Numbered from the stretch's first letter, positions 1 through 4,523 are shown. The stretch: DNA of 5,963 nt from JAZOTK01 sp045534775 (GCA_045534775.1 JAZSKI010000029.1:1-5963); one strand, 5' to 3'. Program-made: numbers and translations. The notes: generated by a model not told the origin, from the sequence alone.

Positions 1-171
1 TGTAGAGTTATATCTGAAAATGGGCAAAAATCATTAAATATGTTCAGAAAAAACGCTTTAGCTATACACAGGAATTACAAAGAGCAAACAAAACATAAAA
101 AATCCATTAAAAAATTTATGCTGTCCTGTCTGCTCAATGATAATGTTTTTCTTGATGTAATAAAGCTGTAA
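1..171 (+). pseudogene. 3' end of a probable ISAs1-like transposase (partial at window edge)
   Basis: Reading frame 1 is open from the first base to TAA at 169-171, giving 56 residues without a start, so this is the C-terminus of a gene that begins outside the window. The pattern is an Asn-Met-Phe-Arg-Lys-x-Ala-Leu segment, a basic linker (KHKKSIKK) and a final ML-x-CLLND...LDVI. It resembles from memory the C-terminal tail of DDE transposases of the ISAs1 group found in Clostridia ('lN..RK.aL', then 'K..i...M..CLLD...L..vi'). The catalytic DDE core is not in view, so the family call rests on a short tail and is tentative. Whether the element is intact cannot be judged, and I saw no convincing terminal inverted repeat in the 140 bp before spoIVB. 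If it is an IS, it ends about 140 bp upstream of the spoIVB start and may have replaced the normal upstream neighbour. The minus-strand ORF across 58-267 is its shadow. Confidence 0.45.
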
Positions 172-298
172 TAAGCTATGAAATTTCCGTGAATATTTTT
201 TGAAAAATATACAAAAAATATACTGAAAAATATTTTTAAAACCAATTATCCTATATATTTTCAGCATAGAGCTTTGCCTTTCGGGTTATCTTAAATGC

Positions 299-306
299 GA
301 GGGGTG
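299..306 (+). promoter_or_regulatory. Ribosome binding site of spoIVB
   Basis: GAGGGGTG lies 5 nt before the ATG at 312 and fixes that codon as the start. The 127 bases upstream (172-298) are very AT-rich, with repeated TGAAAAATAT-type runs around 201-235. I could not identify a convincing sigma-G, sigma-F or sigma-A promoter there. Confidence 0.7.
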
Positions 307-311
307 AAAGT

Positions 312-1364
312 ATGCACAAATATAAAAAGCTGACAGCTTTATTTATTTCAACAGTAGCTATTTTGACCGCAAGCTATGTGAAAAGCATAGGAGTAACCTT
401 ACCTATGCAAAATGAACCCCGTGCATTTAATGAGATTGAGGTTATTCCGGGCGGTGATGCCATTGGTATAAAGCTTTATACCGAGGGTGTGCTTGTGGTT
501 GATATTGCAGGATTTGAAACCACTCAGGGAGAGATTTTCTGTCCTGCCGAAAAAGCAGGAATTATGCCCGGCGACAGCATAATAGCGTTAAACGGAAAGA
601 CTGTGACCGATAACGAAATGTTTATTAACAGTATAAATGAGGCGGGGGAGAGTGAGCTTGTTTTAGATATGAAACGCGGCAGTAAAGCCTTTCAGGTATC
701 AATAATACCTGTACGCGCCAAGGATGGCATATTTAAAATAGGAACCTGGATTCGCGATTCGGCGGCAGGAATAGGGACGCTAACCTTCTACAGAGCGGAC
801 AACGGTCATTTTGCGGCCTTGGGACACGGTATAAGCGACAGCGACATAGGGGCTCAATATGTGGTTAGAGACGGAAGTATTCAAAATGCTGAAATTACCT
901 CTGTTGTTAAAGGTGAAAAAGGTATTCCGGGTGAGCTTAAAGGAATTTTCAGCCCGCAGGAAGAAATTTTGGGTAACGTAACCTGTAATGATTTTTGCGG
1001 AATTTATGGGAAAATGACCGGCACCCTTGAAGGTGAAAAGGTAAAGGTAGCATCAAGCCGCGAGATAGAGGAGGGACCTGCTGCTTTGATATGTACCATC
1101 GCAGACGGCAAGGAAAGCTATGATATTGAAATTCAGAAAATAAACCGTGTATATGGCAGCGGTACAAAATCAATGATAATTAAGGTAACAGACCAAAGAC
1201 TTATAAGTAAAACAGGAGGAATTGTACAGGGAATGAGCGGTAGTCCTATTATTCAGAATAATAAATTAGTTGGAGCTGTTACGCATGTTTTTGTGAATGA
1301 CCCGACACGGGGATACGGCATATTTATTGAGAATATGTTAGCTGAAGCAGAGAAAATTAAATAA
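312..1364 (+). CDS. spoIVB: SpoIVB, sporulation signalling serine protease (PDZ domain, family S55)
   Basis: In known sporulators SpoIVB is made in the forespore and secreted into the intermembrane space. There it cleaves SpoIVFA to release activation of pro-sigma-K. Visible here: a short basic N-terminus and a hydrophobic anchor (about residues 8-28); a PDZ domain (about 40-135) with the GGDAIGIKL...GVLVVD entry and the PAEKAGIMPGDSI carboxylate-binding region; and an S55 peptidase domain from about 145 to the end. The predicted triad is His172 in LGHGISD, Asp294 in KVTDQRL and Ser309 in GIVQGMSGSP. The Asp-to-Ser spacing of 15 matches B. subtilis D363/S378. At 350 residues it is shorter than the roughly 425 of B. 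subtilis, but all landmarks are present, so it looks functional. Spo0A, the usual downstream neighbour in many sporulators, is absent; an orphan antitoxin-like gene follows a terminator instead. Its last 43 codons are partly repeated at 4742-4867. Confidence 0.95.
   Translation: MHKYKKLTALFISTVAILTASYVKSIGVTLPMQNEPRAFNEIEVIPGGDAIGIKLYTEGVLVVDIAGFETTQGEIFCPAEKAGIMPGDSIIALNGKTVTDNEMFINSINEAGESELVLDMKRGSKAFQVSIIPVRAKDGIFKIGTWIRDSAAGIGTLTFYRADNGHFAALGHGISDSDIGAQYVVRDGSIQNAEITSVVKGEKGIPGELKGIFSPQEEILGNVTCNDFCGIYGKMTGTLEGEKVKVASSREIEEGPAALICTIADGKESYDIEIQKINRVYGSGTKSMIIKVTDQRLISKTGGIVQGMSGSPIIQNNKLVGAVTHVFVNDPTRGYGIFIENMLAEAEKIK
1320..1342 (+). repeat. 23-bp perfect repeat inside the spoIVB 3' end, left copy (candidate recombination core)
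   Basis: The 23 bases running from ATATTTATTG to the GC of codon 344 recur exactly at 4826-4848. Immediately upstream the two copies encode nearly the same protein but differ at most third codon positions. The identity therefore begins abruptly. Downstream the similarity continues imperfectly to the stop codon (about 19 of 22 positions with one indel). This is what a crossover or attachment core in a gene 3' end would look like, but no integrase is present to support it. Confidence 0.5.
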
Positions 1365-1366
1365 TA

Positions 1367-1402
1367 AAAATGCTCGTCTGTTAAATAATAGGCGAGCATT
1401 TT
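1367..1402 (+). terminator. Rho-independent terminator after spoIVB
   Basis: AAAATGCTCGTCT (1367-1379) pairs with AGGCGAGCATTTT (1390-1402), giving 13 bp with one G-U pair and a 10-nt loop. The A-run before and T-run after are part of the stem ends, so it could act in both directions. It starts 3 nt after the spoIVB stop codon. Confidence 0.8.
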
Positions 1403-1404
1403 AA

Positions 1405-1410
1405 TATAAA
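1405..1410 (+). promoter_or_regulatory. Possible -10 element for the Phd-like gene
   Basis: TATAAA at 1405-1410 stands 18 bp after a poor -35 match (TTAAAT, 1381-1386). That -35 would overlap the loop of the spoIVB terminator. Because a terminator separates this gene from spoIVB it probably has its own promoter, but this candidate is weak. The ribosome binding site AAAGGA (1422-1427), 10 nt before the ATG, is clearer. Confidence 0.3.
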
Positions 1411-1437
1411 AATAAAATTTGAAAGGAACTGAAAAAT

Positions 1438-1809
1438 ATGACAAAATTTATTCCATTATCAACACTTAAAAATACAACAGCAATAGTAAATTATTGCAAG
1501 GAATGTAAAATTCCGATTTTTGTAACACGGAACGGTGCAGTCGAAATGGTTATTATGGATTCGGATTTTTACGACAATTATTTTGAGCCATATATGCTAA
1601 ATGGAGAAATTGATATTAATAAAGTTTTGGAATACTTTCCTCTATTTATGAATATTAAGGATTTAAAAAATACAGGTGAAGTAAGCAAAAAAGTAGCTGA
1701 AAGCAAACAAGCGGTACATATATTAAAAAACGGAGTATCAGAGCTTGTAATTATGAATTTAGATGTGTATAACAGATACAGAGAAAATGCATTAAAAGAT
1801 TTAAAATAA
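1438..1809 (+). CDS. Tandem Phd/YefM-like antitoxin-fold protein without a toxin partner
   Basis: The 123-residue protein consists of two Phd/YefM-like units. Unit 1 (about residues 8-50) runs STLKNTTAIVNYC...VTRNGAVEMVIMD. Unit 2 (about 78-120) runs KDLKNTGEVSKKVAES...LKNGVSELVIMN. The two align without gaps over 43 residues with 16 identities by eye. They share the LKNT helix start and the NG-x-x-E-x-VIM strand typical of the DNA-binding N-terminal fold of Phd/YefM antitoxins. Classical members have one such unit plus a toxin-binding tail and pair with a RelE/YoeB or Doc toxin. Here no toxin ORF flanks the gene, and the tail is replaced by the second unit. It may act as a pseudo-dimeric DNA-binding regulator, or be the leftover of a lost toxin-antitoxin pair. 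The start is supported by AAAGGA upstream. Only 6 bp separate its stop from the next promoter. Confidence 0.7.
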   Translation: MTKFIPLSTLKNTTAIVNYCKECKIPIFVTRNGAVEMVIMDSDFYDNYFEPYMLNGEIDINKVLEYFPLFMNIKDLKNTGEVSKKVAESKQAVHILKNGVSELVIMNLDVYNRYRENALKDLK

Positions 1810-1815
1810 AAATAC

Positions 1816-1844
1816 TTGACAAAATGATAATTCTGTGTTATAAT
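1816..1844 (+). promoter_or_regulatory. Consensus sigma-A promoter of the xre-immA operon
   Basis: TTGACA (1816-1821) and TATAAT (1839-1844) are both perfect consensus hexamers with the ideal 17-bp spacer. A TGT just upstream of the -10 (1836-1838) adds an extended -10. Transcription should start near 1851, so an upstream in-frame ATG at 1824 lies inside the promoter and cannot be the start codon. Such a strong promoter usually needs a repressor, consistent with autoregulation by the XRE protein it drives. Confidence 0.9.
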
Positions 1845-1854
1845 ATTGGTAACA
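1836..1854. promoter_or_regulatory. Candidate XRE operator over the -10 box (TGTTA-N9-TAACA)
   Basis: TGTTA (1836-1840) and TAACA (1850-1854) form an inverted repeat centred on 1845, covering the extended -10 and the predicted start site. The position suits a repressor that blocks RNA polymerase. The same TGTTA half-site occurs in the palindromes around the divergent minus-strand promoter at 2828-2876. Assignment to the XRE protein is inference. Confidence 0.4.
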
Positions 1855-1862
1855 AAGGAGGT
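1854..1862 (+). promoter_or_regulatory. Strong ribosome binding site of the XRE gene
   Basis: AAAGGAGGT ends 6 nt before the ATG at 1869. This near-perfect Shine-Dalgarno sequence decides the start over the in-frame ATG at 1824. Confidence 0.85.
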
Positions 1863-1868
1863 TGTACT

Positions 1869-2174
1869 ATGACAAAAATAGGAGACAGGATACTTAGTTT
1901 ATTAAAACAAAGTGGGTATTCACAAAAGGAATTAGCATCAATGGTTGGTGTTACAGAGGCGGCTATGAGTAGGTACTTAAAAAATGAACGAGAACCGAAA
2001 ATAGAAGTTGTTGCTAATTTAGCAACCGCATTAAATACTACCGTAGATTATCTTGTAAATGGAAGGAGTGAAAGCAATACCTTTGACGAAGTTTATCATT
2101 TGGTATCAAGGAGTACAGTTACAATGACACCGGATGAAAAAATGAAGTTGATGAAATTGCTTCTTGATAAATGA
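1869..2174 (+). CDS. XRE-family helix-turn-helix transcriptional repressor
   Basis: The product is 101 residues. The N-terminal two thirds (about 4-62) is a Cro/C1-type HTH domain. It shows YSQKELASMVGVTEAAMSRYLKNEREP, with the turn at MVGVTEAAM and the recognition helix around EAAMSRYL. It is followed by the usual IEVVANLATALNTTVDYLV helices and a short C-terminal tail rich in charged residues, probably for dimerization or contact with the partner protease. It starts at 1869 because of the excellent ribosome binding site and because transcription begins at about 1851. Its stop overlaps the start of the ImmA-like gene (ATGA), so the two are translationally coupled. Known parallels are ImmR-ImmA of ICEBs1 and related pairs, where the peptidase cleaves the repressor upon DNA damage or other signals. 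Here it probably represses its own promoter and perhaps the minus-strand promoter near 2870. Confidence 0.92.
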   Translation: MTKIGDRILSLLKQSGYSQKELASMVGVTEAAMSRYLKNEREPKIEVVANLATALNTTVDYLVNGRSESNTFDEVYHLVSRSTVTMTPDEKMKLMKLLLDK

Positions 2175-2737
2175 GAAAAGACCAAGAGTATTTAACAAAT
2201 CTTATATTGCCAAGAAAACTGTATGATGCTATCGAAGAAAAGGCAGTATCACTTTATTTTAGGCACAATATAAAATCTGTACCTTTAGATCCTTTTGAAA
2301 TAGCAAAAGCATCAGGATACGTATTACGCCCATATTCAAATTTAAATAGTGAAGCATGTGCTTTGTTAAAAAGTAAGGAACAAGATGGCACAAGCTATTT
2401 TGATCCAAATCAACAAACTTATGTAATCTGCTATGACGATGAACAGTGTATTGAGCGACAGAGATTTACAATTATGCACGAAATCGGTCATATTGATATG
2501 GGGCATAAACACGGAAGTCAGCTTGCTGAAGTAATTGCAAATCATTATGCCGGATATGCATTAGCCCCCTCACCATTGATACAAAAATATAATTGTGAGG
2601 ATTTTGGTGATATATCTGTCGTTTTTAATATTTCTGATGAATGTGCATACTGGCGATTTAACAGTTATCAAAATTGGATAAAGTATCGCATTAAAAAGAA
2701 ATATGAAAAAGAATTACTTAACTATTTGAACGATTGA
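2171..2737 (+). CDS. ImmA/IrrE family zinc metallopeptidase (COG2856)
   Basis: The product is 188 residues. The gluzincin motif HEIGH (His103, Glu104, His107) lies in FTIMHEIGHIDMGH. The third zinc ligand is probably Glu120 in AEVIANHYAGYALAP, matching the family pattern E-x-x-A-N-x-F/Y-A. An N-terminal region (about 1-60) precedes a strand pattern around YVICYDDEQ, and the C-terminus (about 145-170) carries the family's ISDECAYWRF helix. In ICEBs1 the ImmA protease cleaves the cognate XRE repressor ImmR; the same role toward the upstream XRE protein is inferred from the ATGA overlap and synteny. COG2856-XRE pairs have also been proposed to behave as toxin-antitoxin modules. There is no separate ribosome binding site, so translation depends on the upstream gene. 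All expected catalytic residues are present. Confidence 0.92.
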   Translation: MRKDQEYLTNLILPRKLYDAIEEKAVSLYFRHNIKSVPLDPFEIAKASGYVLRPYSNLNSEACALLKSKEQDGTSYFDPNQQTYVICYDDEQCIERQRFTIMHEIGHIDMGHKHGSQLAEVIANHYAGYALAPSPLIQKYNCEDFGDISVVFNISDECAYWRFNSYQNWIKYRIKKKYEKELLNYLND

Positions 2738-2750
2738 AAGGGTGATGCTT

Positions 2751-2810
2751 ATGATTGTATTCTTCACAAAAAAGAAAAAACACATCAGAAAAGTTGTTAC
2801 CAGCAACTAA
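2751..2810 (+). CDS. Predicted 19-residue basic peptide or leader mini-ORF
   Basis: ATG at 2751 follows AAAGGGTG (2737-2744) by 6 nt, a good ribosome binding site placed right after the immA stop. The frame gives a short hydrophobic start (MIVFF), a run of four lysines and more basic residues, then TAA at 2808. I recognise no family. Its second half lies inside the hairpin that terminates the minus-strand small RNA, so the antisense RNA would pair with it. It could be a regulated leader peptide, a very small type I-like toxin, or only a chance frame after a real ribosome binding site. Known Firmicute type I toxins are longer and have a real transmembrane helix, which this lacks. Confidence 0.3.
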   Translation: MIVFFTKKKKHIRKVVTSN

Positions 2811-2856
2811 TCTATGTGTTCAATCTCGGATATGTTAAACATATACCTATTAGCGT
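2768..2856 (-). ncRNA. Predicted minus-strand small antisense RNA (about 85-90 nt)
   Basis: A complete transcription unit can be read on the minus strand. A consensus promoter at 2891-2863 gives a start near 2856. An intrinsic terminator follows, made of a stem at 2820-2779 and a U-rich tract at about 2780-2768. No credible ORF with a ribosome binding site lies within it. The RNA would be fully complementary to the intercistronic part of any + transcript running from immA into the DUF4417-toxin operon, including the 3' half of the 19-codon mini-ORF. The layout resembles the antisense partner of type I toxin-antitoxin loci or the counter-transcribed RNAs of plasmid copy control. No match to a named RNA family is claimed. 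Transcript ends are estimates. Confidence 0.6.
2779..2820 (-). terminator. Intrinsic terminator of the minus-strand small RNA
   Basis: Read on the minus strand, AACACAT (2820-2814) pairs with ATGTGTT (2785-2779). Inside it AGA pairs with TCT and AGTTG with CAACT around a 7-nt loop. The 3' side runs into TTTTTTCTTTTTT (down to about 2768). On the plus strand the hairpin is preceded by A's and not followed by T's, so termination is directional toward decreasing coordinates. Confidence 0.7.
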
Positions 2857-2876
2857 ATGTATATTTTAACATATCC
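2828..2876. repeat. 12-bp inverted repeat with an inner 15-bp palindrome (operator-like)
   Basis: GGATATGTTAAA (2828-2839) is repeated inverted as TTTAACATATCC (2865-2876), with 25 bp between. The left arm also forms a perfect odd palindrome, ATATGTT-A-AACATAT, at 2830-2844. The right arm overlaps the -10 and spacer of the minus-strand promoter, and the left arm lies downstream of its start. This is the arrangement of paired repressor sites, possibly looped. The TGTTA half-site also occurs at the XRE promoter. Confidence 0.55.
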
Positions 2877-2891
2877 TTTCCGCTTTGTCAA
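2863..2891 (-). promoter_or_regulatory. Consensus sigma-A promoter on the minus strand
   Basis: On the minus strand TTGACA (2891-2886) and TAAAAT (2868-2863) are separated by exactly 17 bp, with an extended -10 TGT (2871-2869). Only one base departs from the double consensus. It points away from the DUF4417 gene toward immA, with no coding gene downstream, so its product is most simply an antisense RNA. Confidence 0.75.
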
Positions 2892-2936
2892 TTAGGCAAG
2901 GTGAAAAAATCAAATTTTTTATCTGTAAAAAGCAGC

Positions 2937-2957
2937 AGAAAGGATTATTTATGTTAA
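2937..2957 (+). promoter_or_regulatory. Ribosome binding site and probable original start codon of the DUF4417 gene
   Basis: AGAAAGGA (2937-2944) is 6 nt before ATG at 2951. That ATG opens MLKNKIDDGFI and then hits TGA at 2996-2998, one frame away from the conserved protein. The in-frame alternatives at 2967 (TTG) and 2970 (ATG) have no ribosome binding site. The signal therefore marks the ancestral start. Confidence 0.6.
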
Positions 2958-2969
2958 AAAATAAGATTG

Positions 2970-3608
2970 ATGACGGGTTTATCTGGGGCTTTCTTTGATG
3001 GATTCTTGGAAATCCCGCACATAAAAAGACCGGACAAAATAATTATACCTTCTGCGTTAATTCCATTTTCGCAAAGGAATCGCAGTAACAACTACAATGA
3101 GTTTGTTCATTTCTATGAACACGACAAAAATTTTTCAACAGTATTAACTGCTACAAAAGAACATTTTGATTGCTTAAAGAAGTTTCAAGGAGTTATTTCT
3201 CCTGATTGCTCGCTTTACAGAGATATGCCACTCGTATTGCAAATTGCAAATACATATATGAATCGTGCAATCGGTCATTATCTTCAATCAAAAGGACTTT
3301 ATGTTATCCCTAACATACGTTGGGGTGATGAAAGAAGTTACACAACCATAGAGCTTCCTGAAAAATTTGCGTTTTTAGGAGTACCAAAACACAGCATTGT
3401 TTCGATTGGCACTTATGGATGTATAAAGAGCAAAGAAAACAAAATATACTTTACCGAAGGTTTAGAAGCAATGCTTGATGAACTCGAACCCGAGGTTGTA
3501 CTTGTTTATGGTGGTATGCCTGACAGTATTTTTGCAAAGGTGAAGGATAGAGCGAAGTTTGTTCACTATCCCGATTGGACTTCCATTCAAAAAAAGAGGT
3601 CTGCCTAA
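2970..3608 (+). CDS. DUF4417 domain protein, start apparently frameshifted
   Basis: The product has 212 residues from the ATG at 2970. It matches the DUF4417 family known from phages and mobile elements: an N-terminal FDGFLEIPHIKR strand, an FVHFYEHDKNF segment, and a central RAIGHYLQSKGLYVIPNIRWGD block. These are followed by FLGVPKHSIVSIGTYGCIK and a terminal EVVLVYGG. The biochemical function of the family is unknown. The beginning is odd: the only good ribosome binding site serves ATG 2951, whose frame shifts by one base relative to the conserved frame around 2975-2990. Removing one base there would give a smooth MLKNKIDDG...SGAFFDGFLEIP. The gene could be recently disrupted, use a weak internal start, carry a sequencing error, or undergo +1 frameshifting. 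Its stop overlaps the next gene's start (TAATG), so the two are coupled. It is probably cotranscribed with the toxin-like gene. Confidence 0.85.
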   Translation: MTGLSGAFFDGFLEIPHIKRPDKIIIPSALIPFSQRNRSNNYNEFVHFYEHDKNFSTVLTATKEHFDCLKKFQGVISPDCSLYRDMPLVLQIANTYMNRAIGHYLQSKGLYVIPNIRWGDERSYTTIELPEKFAFLGVPKHSIVSIGTYGCIKSKENKIYFTEGLEAMLDELEPEVVLVYGGMPDSIFAKVKDRAKFVHYPDWTSIQKKRSA

Positions 3609-3961
3609 TGGGTGCCGGAAATTCAGGACTATATAATAACACCAAAGGAAGTAAAGTTTCCTTACCAACCAAACCCGCACAGGTAAAACATATATTCGGG
3701 AATCGACCGGGACATTTGCCAGACACACCTGCTAATCGAAAACTTTTAACCGATACAGCGAATACGCCGAAATATTATAAAGGCACAGATAAATATGGTA
3801 ACAGATGGCACATCCAGACAGATGATAAAGGTCGTCAGGTTTGGACAAGGAGTCAAAACGGAAAGATTAACGAAGGTGGTCGCAATAACACTCCTCGTCC
3901 GTGGGATAAGGAAACAGGCTTATACAATAATCCTCTTAAAAGAAAGAAGAAAGGAAGATAA
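3608..3961 (+). CDS. Small polymorphic-toxin-like protein, candidate RNase-type toxin domain
   Basis: The start is ATG 3608, overlapping the previous stop and preceded by GAGG (3596-3599). The product has 117 residues. The order is a short GAGNSGLYNNTKGS leader, KHIFGNRPGHLPDTPANRKLL (27-47), GTDKYGNRWHIQ (59-70), GRQVW (75-79), NGKINEGGRN (84-93) and a TPRPWDKETGLYNNP end with a KRKKKGR tail. From memory this HIF-x-GH-x-x-DTPxNR...GTDKYGN.W...Q.W...NG.I..GG.N series recurs at the C-terminal tips of polymorphic toxins from contact-dependent and other secretion systems. Those are often BECR-fold RNases, so a nuclease activity is plausible but not shown. His28 and His36 are candidate active-site residues. 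It lacks a signal peptide and the long filamentous or Rhs part of such toxins, so it is either a short-leader toxin or a detached toxin domain. The following acidic gene fits an immunity partner. Confidence 0.55.
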   Translation: MGAGNSGLYNNTKGSKVSLPTKPAQVKHIFGNRPGHLPDTPANRKLLTDTANTPKYYKGTDKYGNRWHIQTDDKGRQVWTRSQNGKINEGGRNNTPRPWDKETGLYNNPLKRKKKGR

Positions 3962-3966
3962 TTATT

Positions 3967-4290
3967 ATGAAGATATATAAATCTTTTGTGTATATGTTCT
4001 ATGCACTTGATGCAATTTATGATGAGAATCCGAATGATGAATTGGGTAATTATTTAAGCGGATTAAATCCGTTTTTATTTGATGATGAGGGCTCTGCAGA
4101 TCCAGCAGAATATGAAGAATTTAAAGAAACTTATACAAATCAATTCGGCGAAAAAGAACCTACCACTTCCGAAATATACGAATTCTGCAGAGGGTATCTT
4201 TCAAAAAATGCTCCTAAAAAAGCCATAGAAGCATTTAACGAATTTGAAAAGGATGACTGGATAGCATCCTTCGACGAGGCAGAGGAATAG
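3967..4290 (+). CDS. Acidic helical protein, probable immunity partner
   Basis: The 107-residue, strongly acidic protein has a ribosome binding site (AAGGAAG, 3951-3957) in the tail of the toxin-like gene. The gap to that gene is 5 bp, so they are cotranscribed. It starts with MKIYKSFVYMFYALDAIYDENP, continues through an ELGNYLSGLNPFLFDDEGSADP segment and a helical EYEEFKETY region, and ends with EKDDWIASFDEAEE. I do not recognise a named domain. A small acidic protein directly downstream of a basic toxin-like protein is the typical place of a cognate immunity protein, and this is the basis of the call. It has no signal peptide or membrane segment, so it should act in the cytoplasm. Other options are an uncharacterised accessory protein. 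Confidence 0.5.
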   Translation: MKIYKSFVYMFYALDAIYDENPNDELGNYLSGLNPFLFDDEGSADPAEYEEFKETYTNQFGEKEPTTSEIYEFCRGYLSKNAPKKAIEAFNEFEKDDWIASFDEAEE

Positions 4291-4294
4291 TTCT

Positions 4295-4480
4295 ATGAAA
4301 GAATTAGATGTTGTAAGATTGAAAAGCGAATTTAGTGATTTGCCAACTGGCACGACCGGAACAATTGTTTTGGAATATGACGGGAAATGCTTTGAGGTTG
4401 AATTCTTTGATGAAAACGGAGATACAATTGATGTTGTTACAACACCAATTGAGTTATTAGAGTTGGTACAGTCATACTAA
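4295..4480 (+). CDS. DUF4926 family small protein
   Basis: The 61-residue protein fits the complete length of DUF4926. Visible family pattern: ELDVVRLKSEFSDLPTGTTGTIVLEYDGKCFEVEFFDENGDTIDVVTTP, then IELLELV at the end. This is the LDVV entry, the G-x-x-GTIV turn, the FEVEF strand and a final leucine-rich stretch, probably a small all-beta barrel. Its molecular role is not known. In my recollection these proteins often sit among toxin, antitoxin and immunity genes. The ribosome binding site AGAGGAA (4281-4287) lies in the end of the acidic gene, only 4 bp away, so it is the last gene of the same operon. It could be a second immunity or antitoxin component. A terminator follows after 15 bp. Confidence 0.8.
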   Translation: MKELDVVRLKSEFSDLPTGTTGTIVLEYDGKCFEVEFFDENGDTIDVVTTPIELLELVQSY

Positions 4481-4495
4481 GCTGCTAACCCAATT

Positions 4496-4523
4496 AAGGC
4501 GGGATGAAAGTCCTGTCTTTTTT
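4496..4523 (+). terminator. Terminator of the DUF4417-toxin-immunity operon
   Basis: AAGGCGGGA (4496-4504) pairs with TCCTGTCTT (4511-4519), with two G-U pairs, around a 6-nt TGAAAG loop. It runs into six T's (4518-4523). It closes the operon just after DUF4926. Confidence 0.8.

Noticed and set aside
201..235. Repeated TGAAAAATAT motifs upstream of spoIVB as CRISPR or operator repeats
   Set aside because: They are too short and AT-only, with no regular spacing or spacers; low-complexity sequence explains them.
58..267. Minus-strand 69-residue ORF rich in Phe, Ile and Lys
   Set aside because: It is opposite the transposase tail and a highly AT-rich stretch, and its composition simply mirrors that. 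No ribosome binding site or family pattern was seen.
949..1444. Two minus-strand ORFs inside and after spoIVB (949-1173 and 1253-1444)
   Set aside because: They are shadows of the well-supported spoIVB frame; the second also crosses the terminator hairpin.
1824..1868. Upstream ATG that would lengthen the XRE protein by 15 residues
   Set aside because: It lies between the -35 and -10 boxes, before the predicted transcription start. The ATG at 1869 has a near-perfect ribosome binding site.
2904..2920. AAAAAAT-CAA-ATTTTTT as an attenuator terminator before DUF4417
   Set aside because: The stem is only A-T pairs with a 3-nt loop and would be too unstable; T's are part of the stem and no separate U-tract follows.
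3451..3728. Minus-strand ORFs over the DUF4417-toxin junction
   Set aside because: They are shadows of two overlapping plus-strand genes with recognisable families.
3795..3980. 61-residue plus-strand ORF in another frame of the toxin gene
   Set aside because: It has no ribosome binding site and lies inside the toxin-like frame, which has clear motifs.
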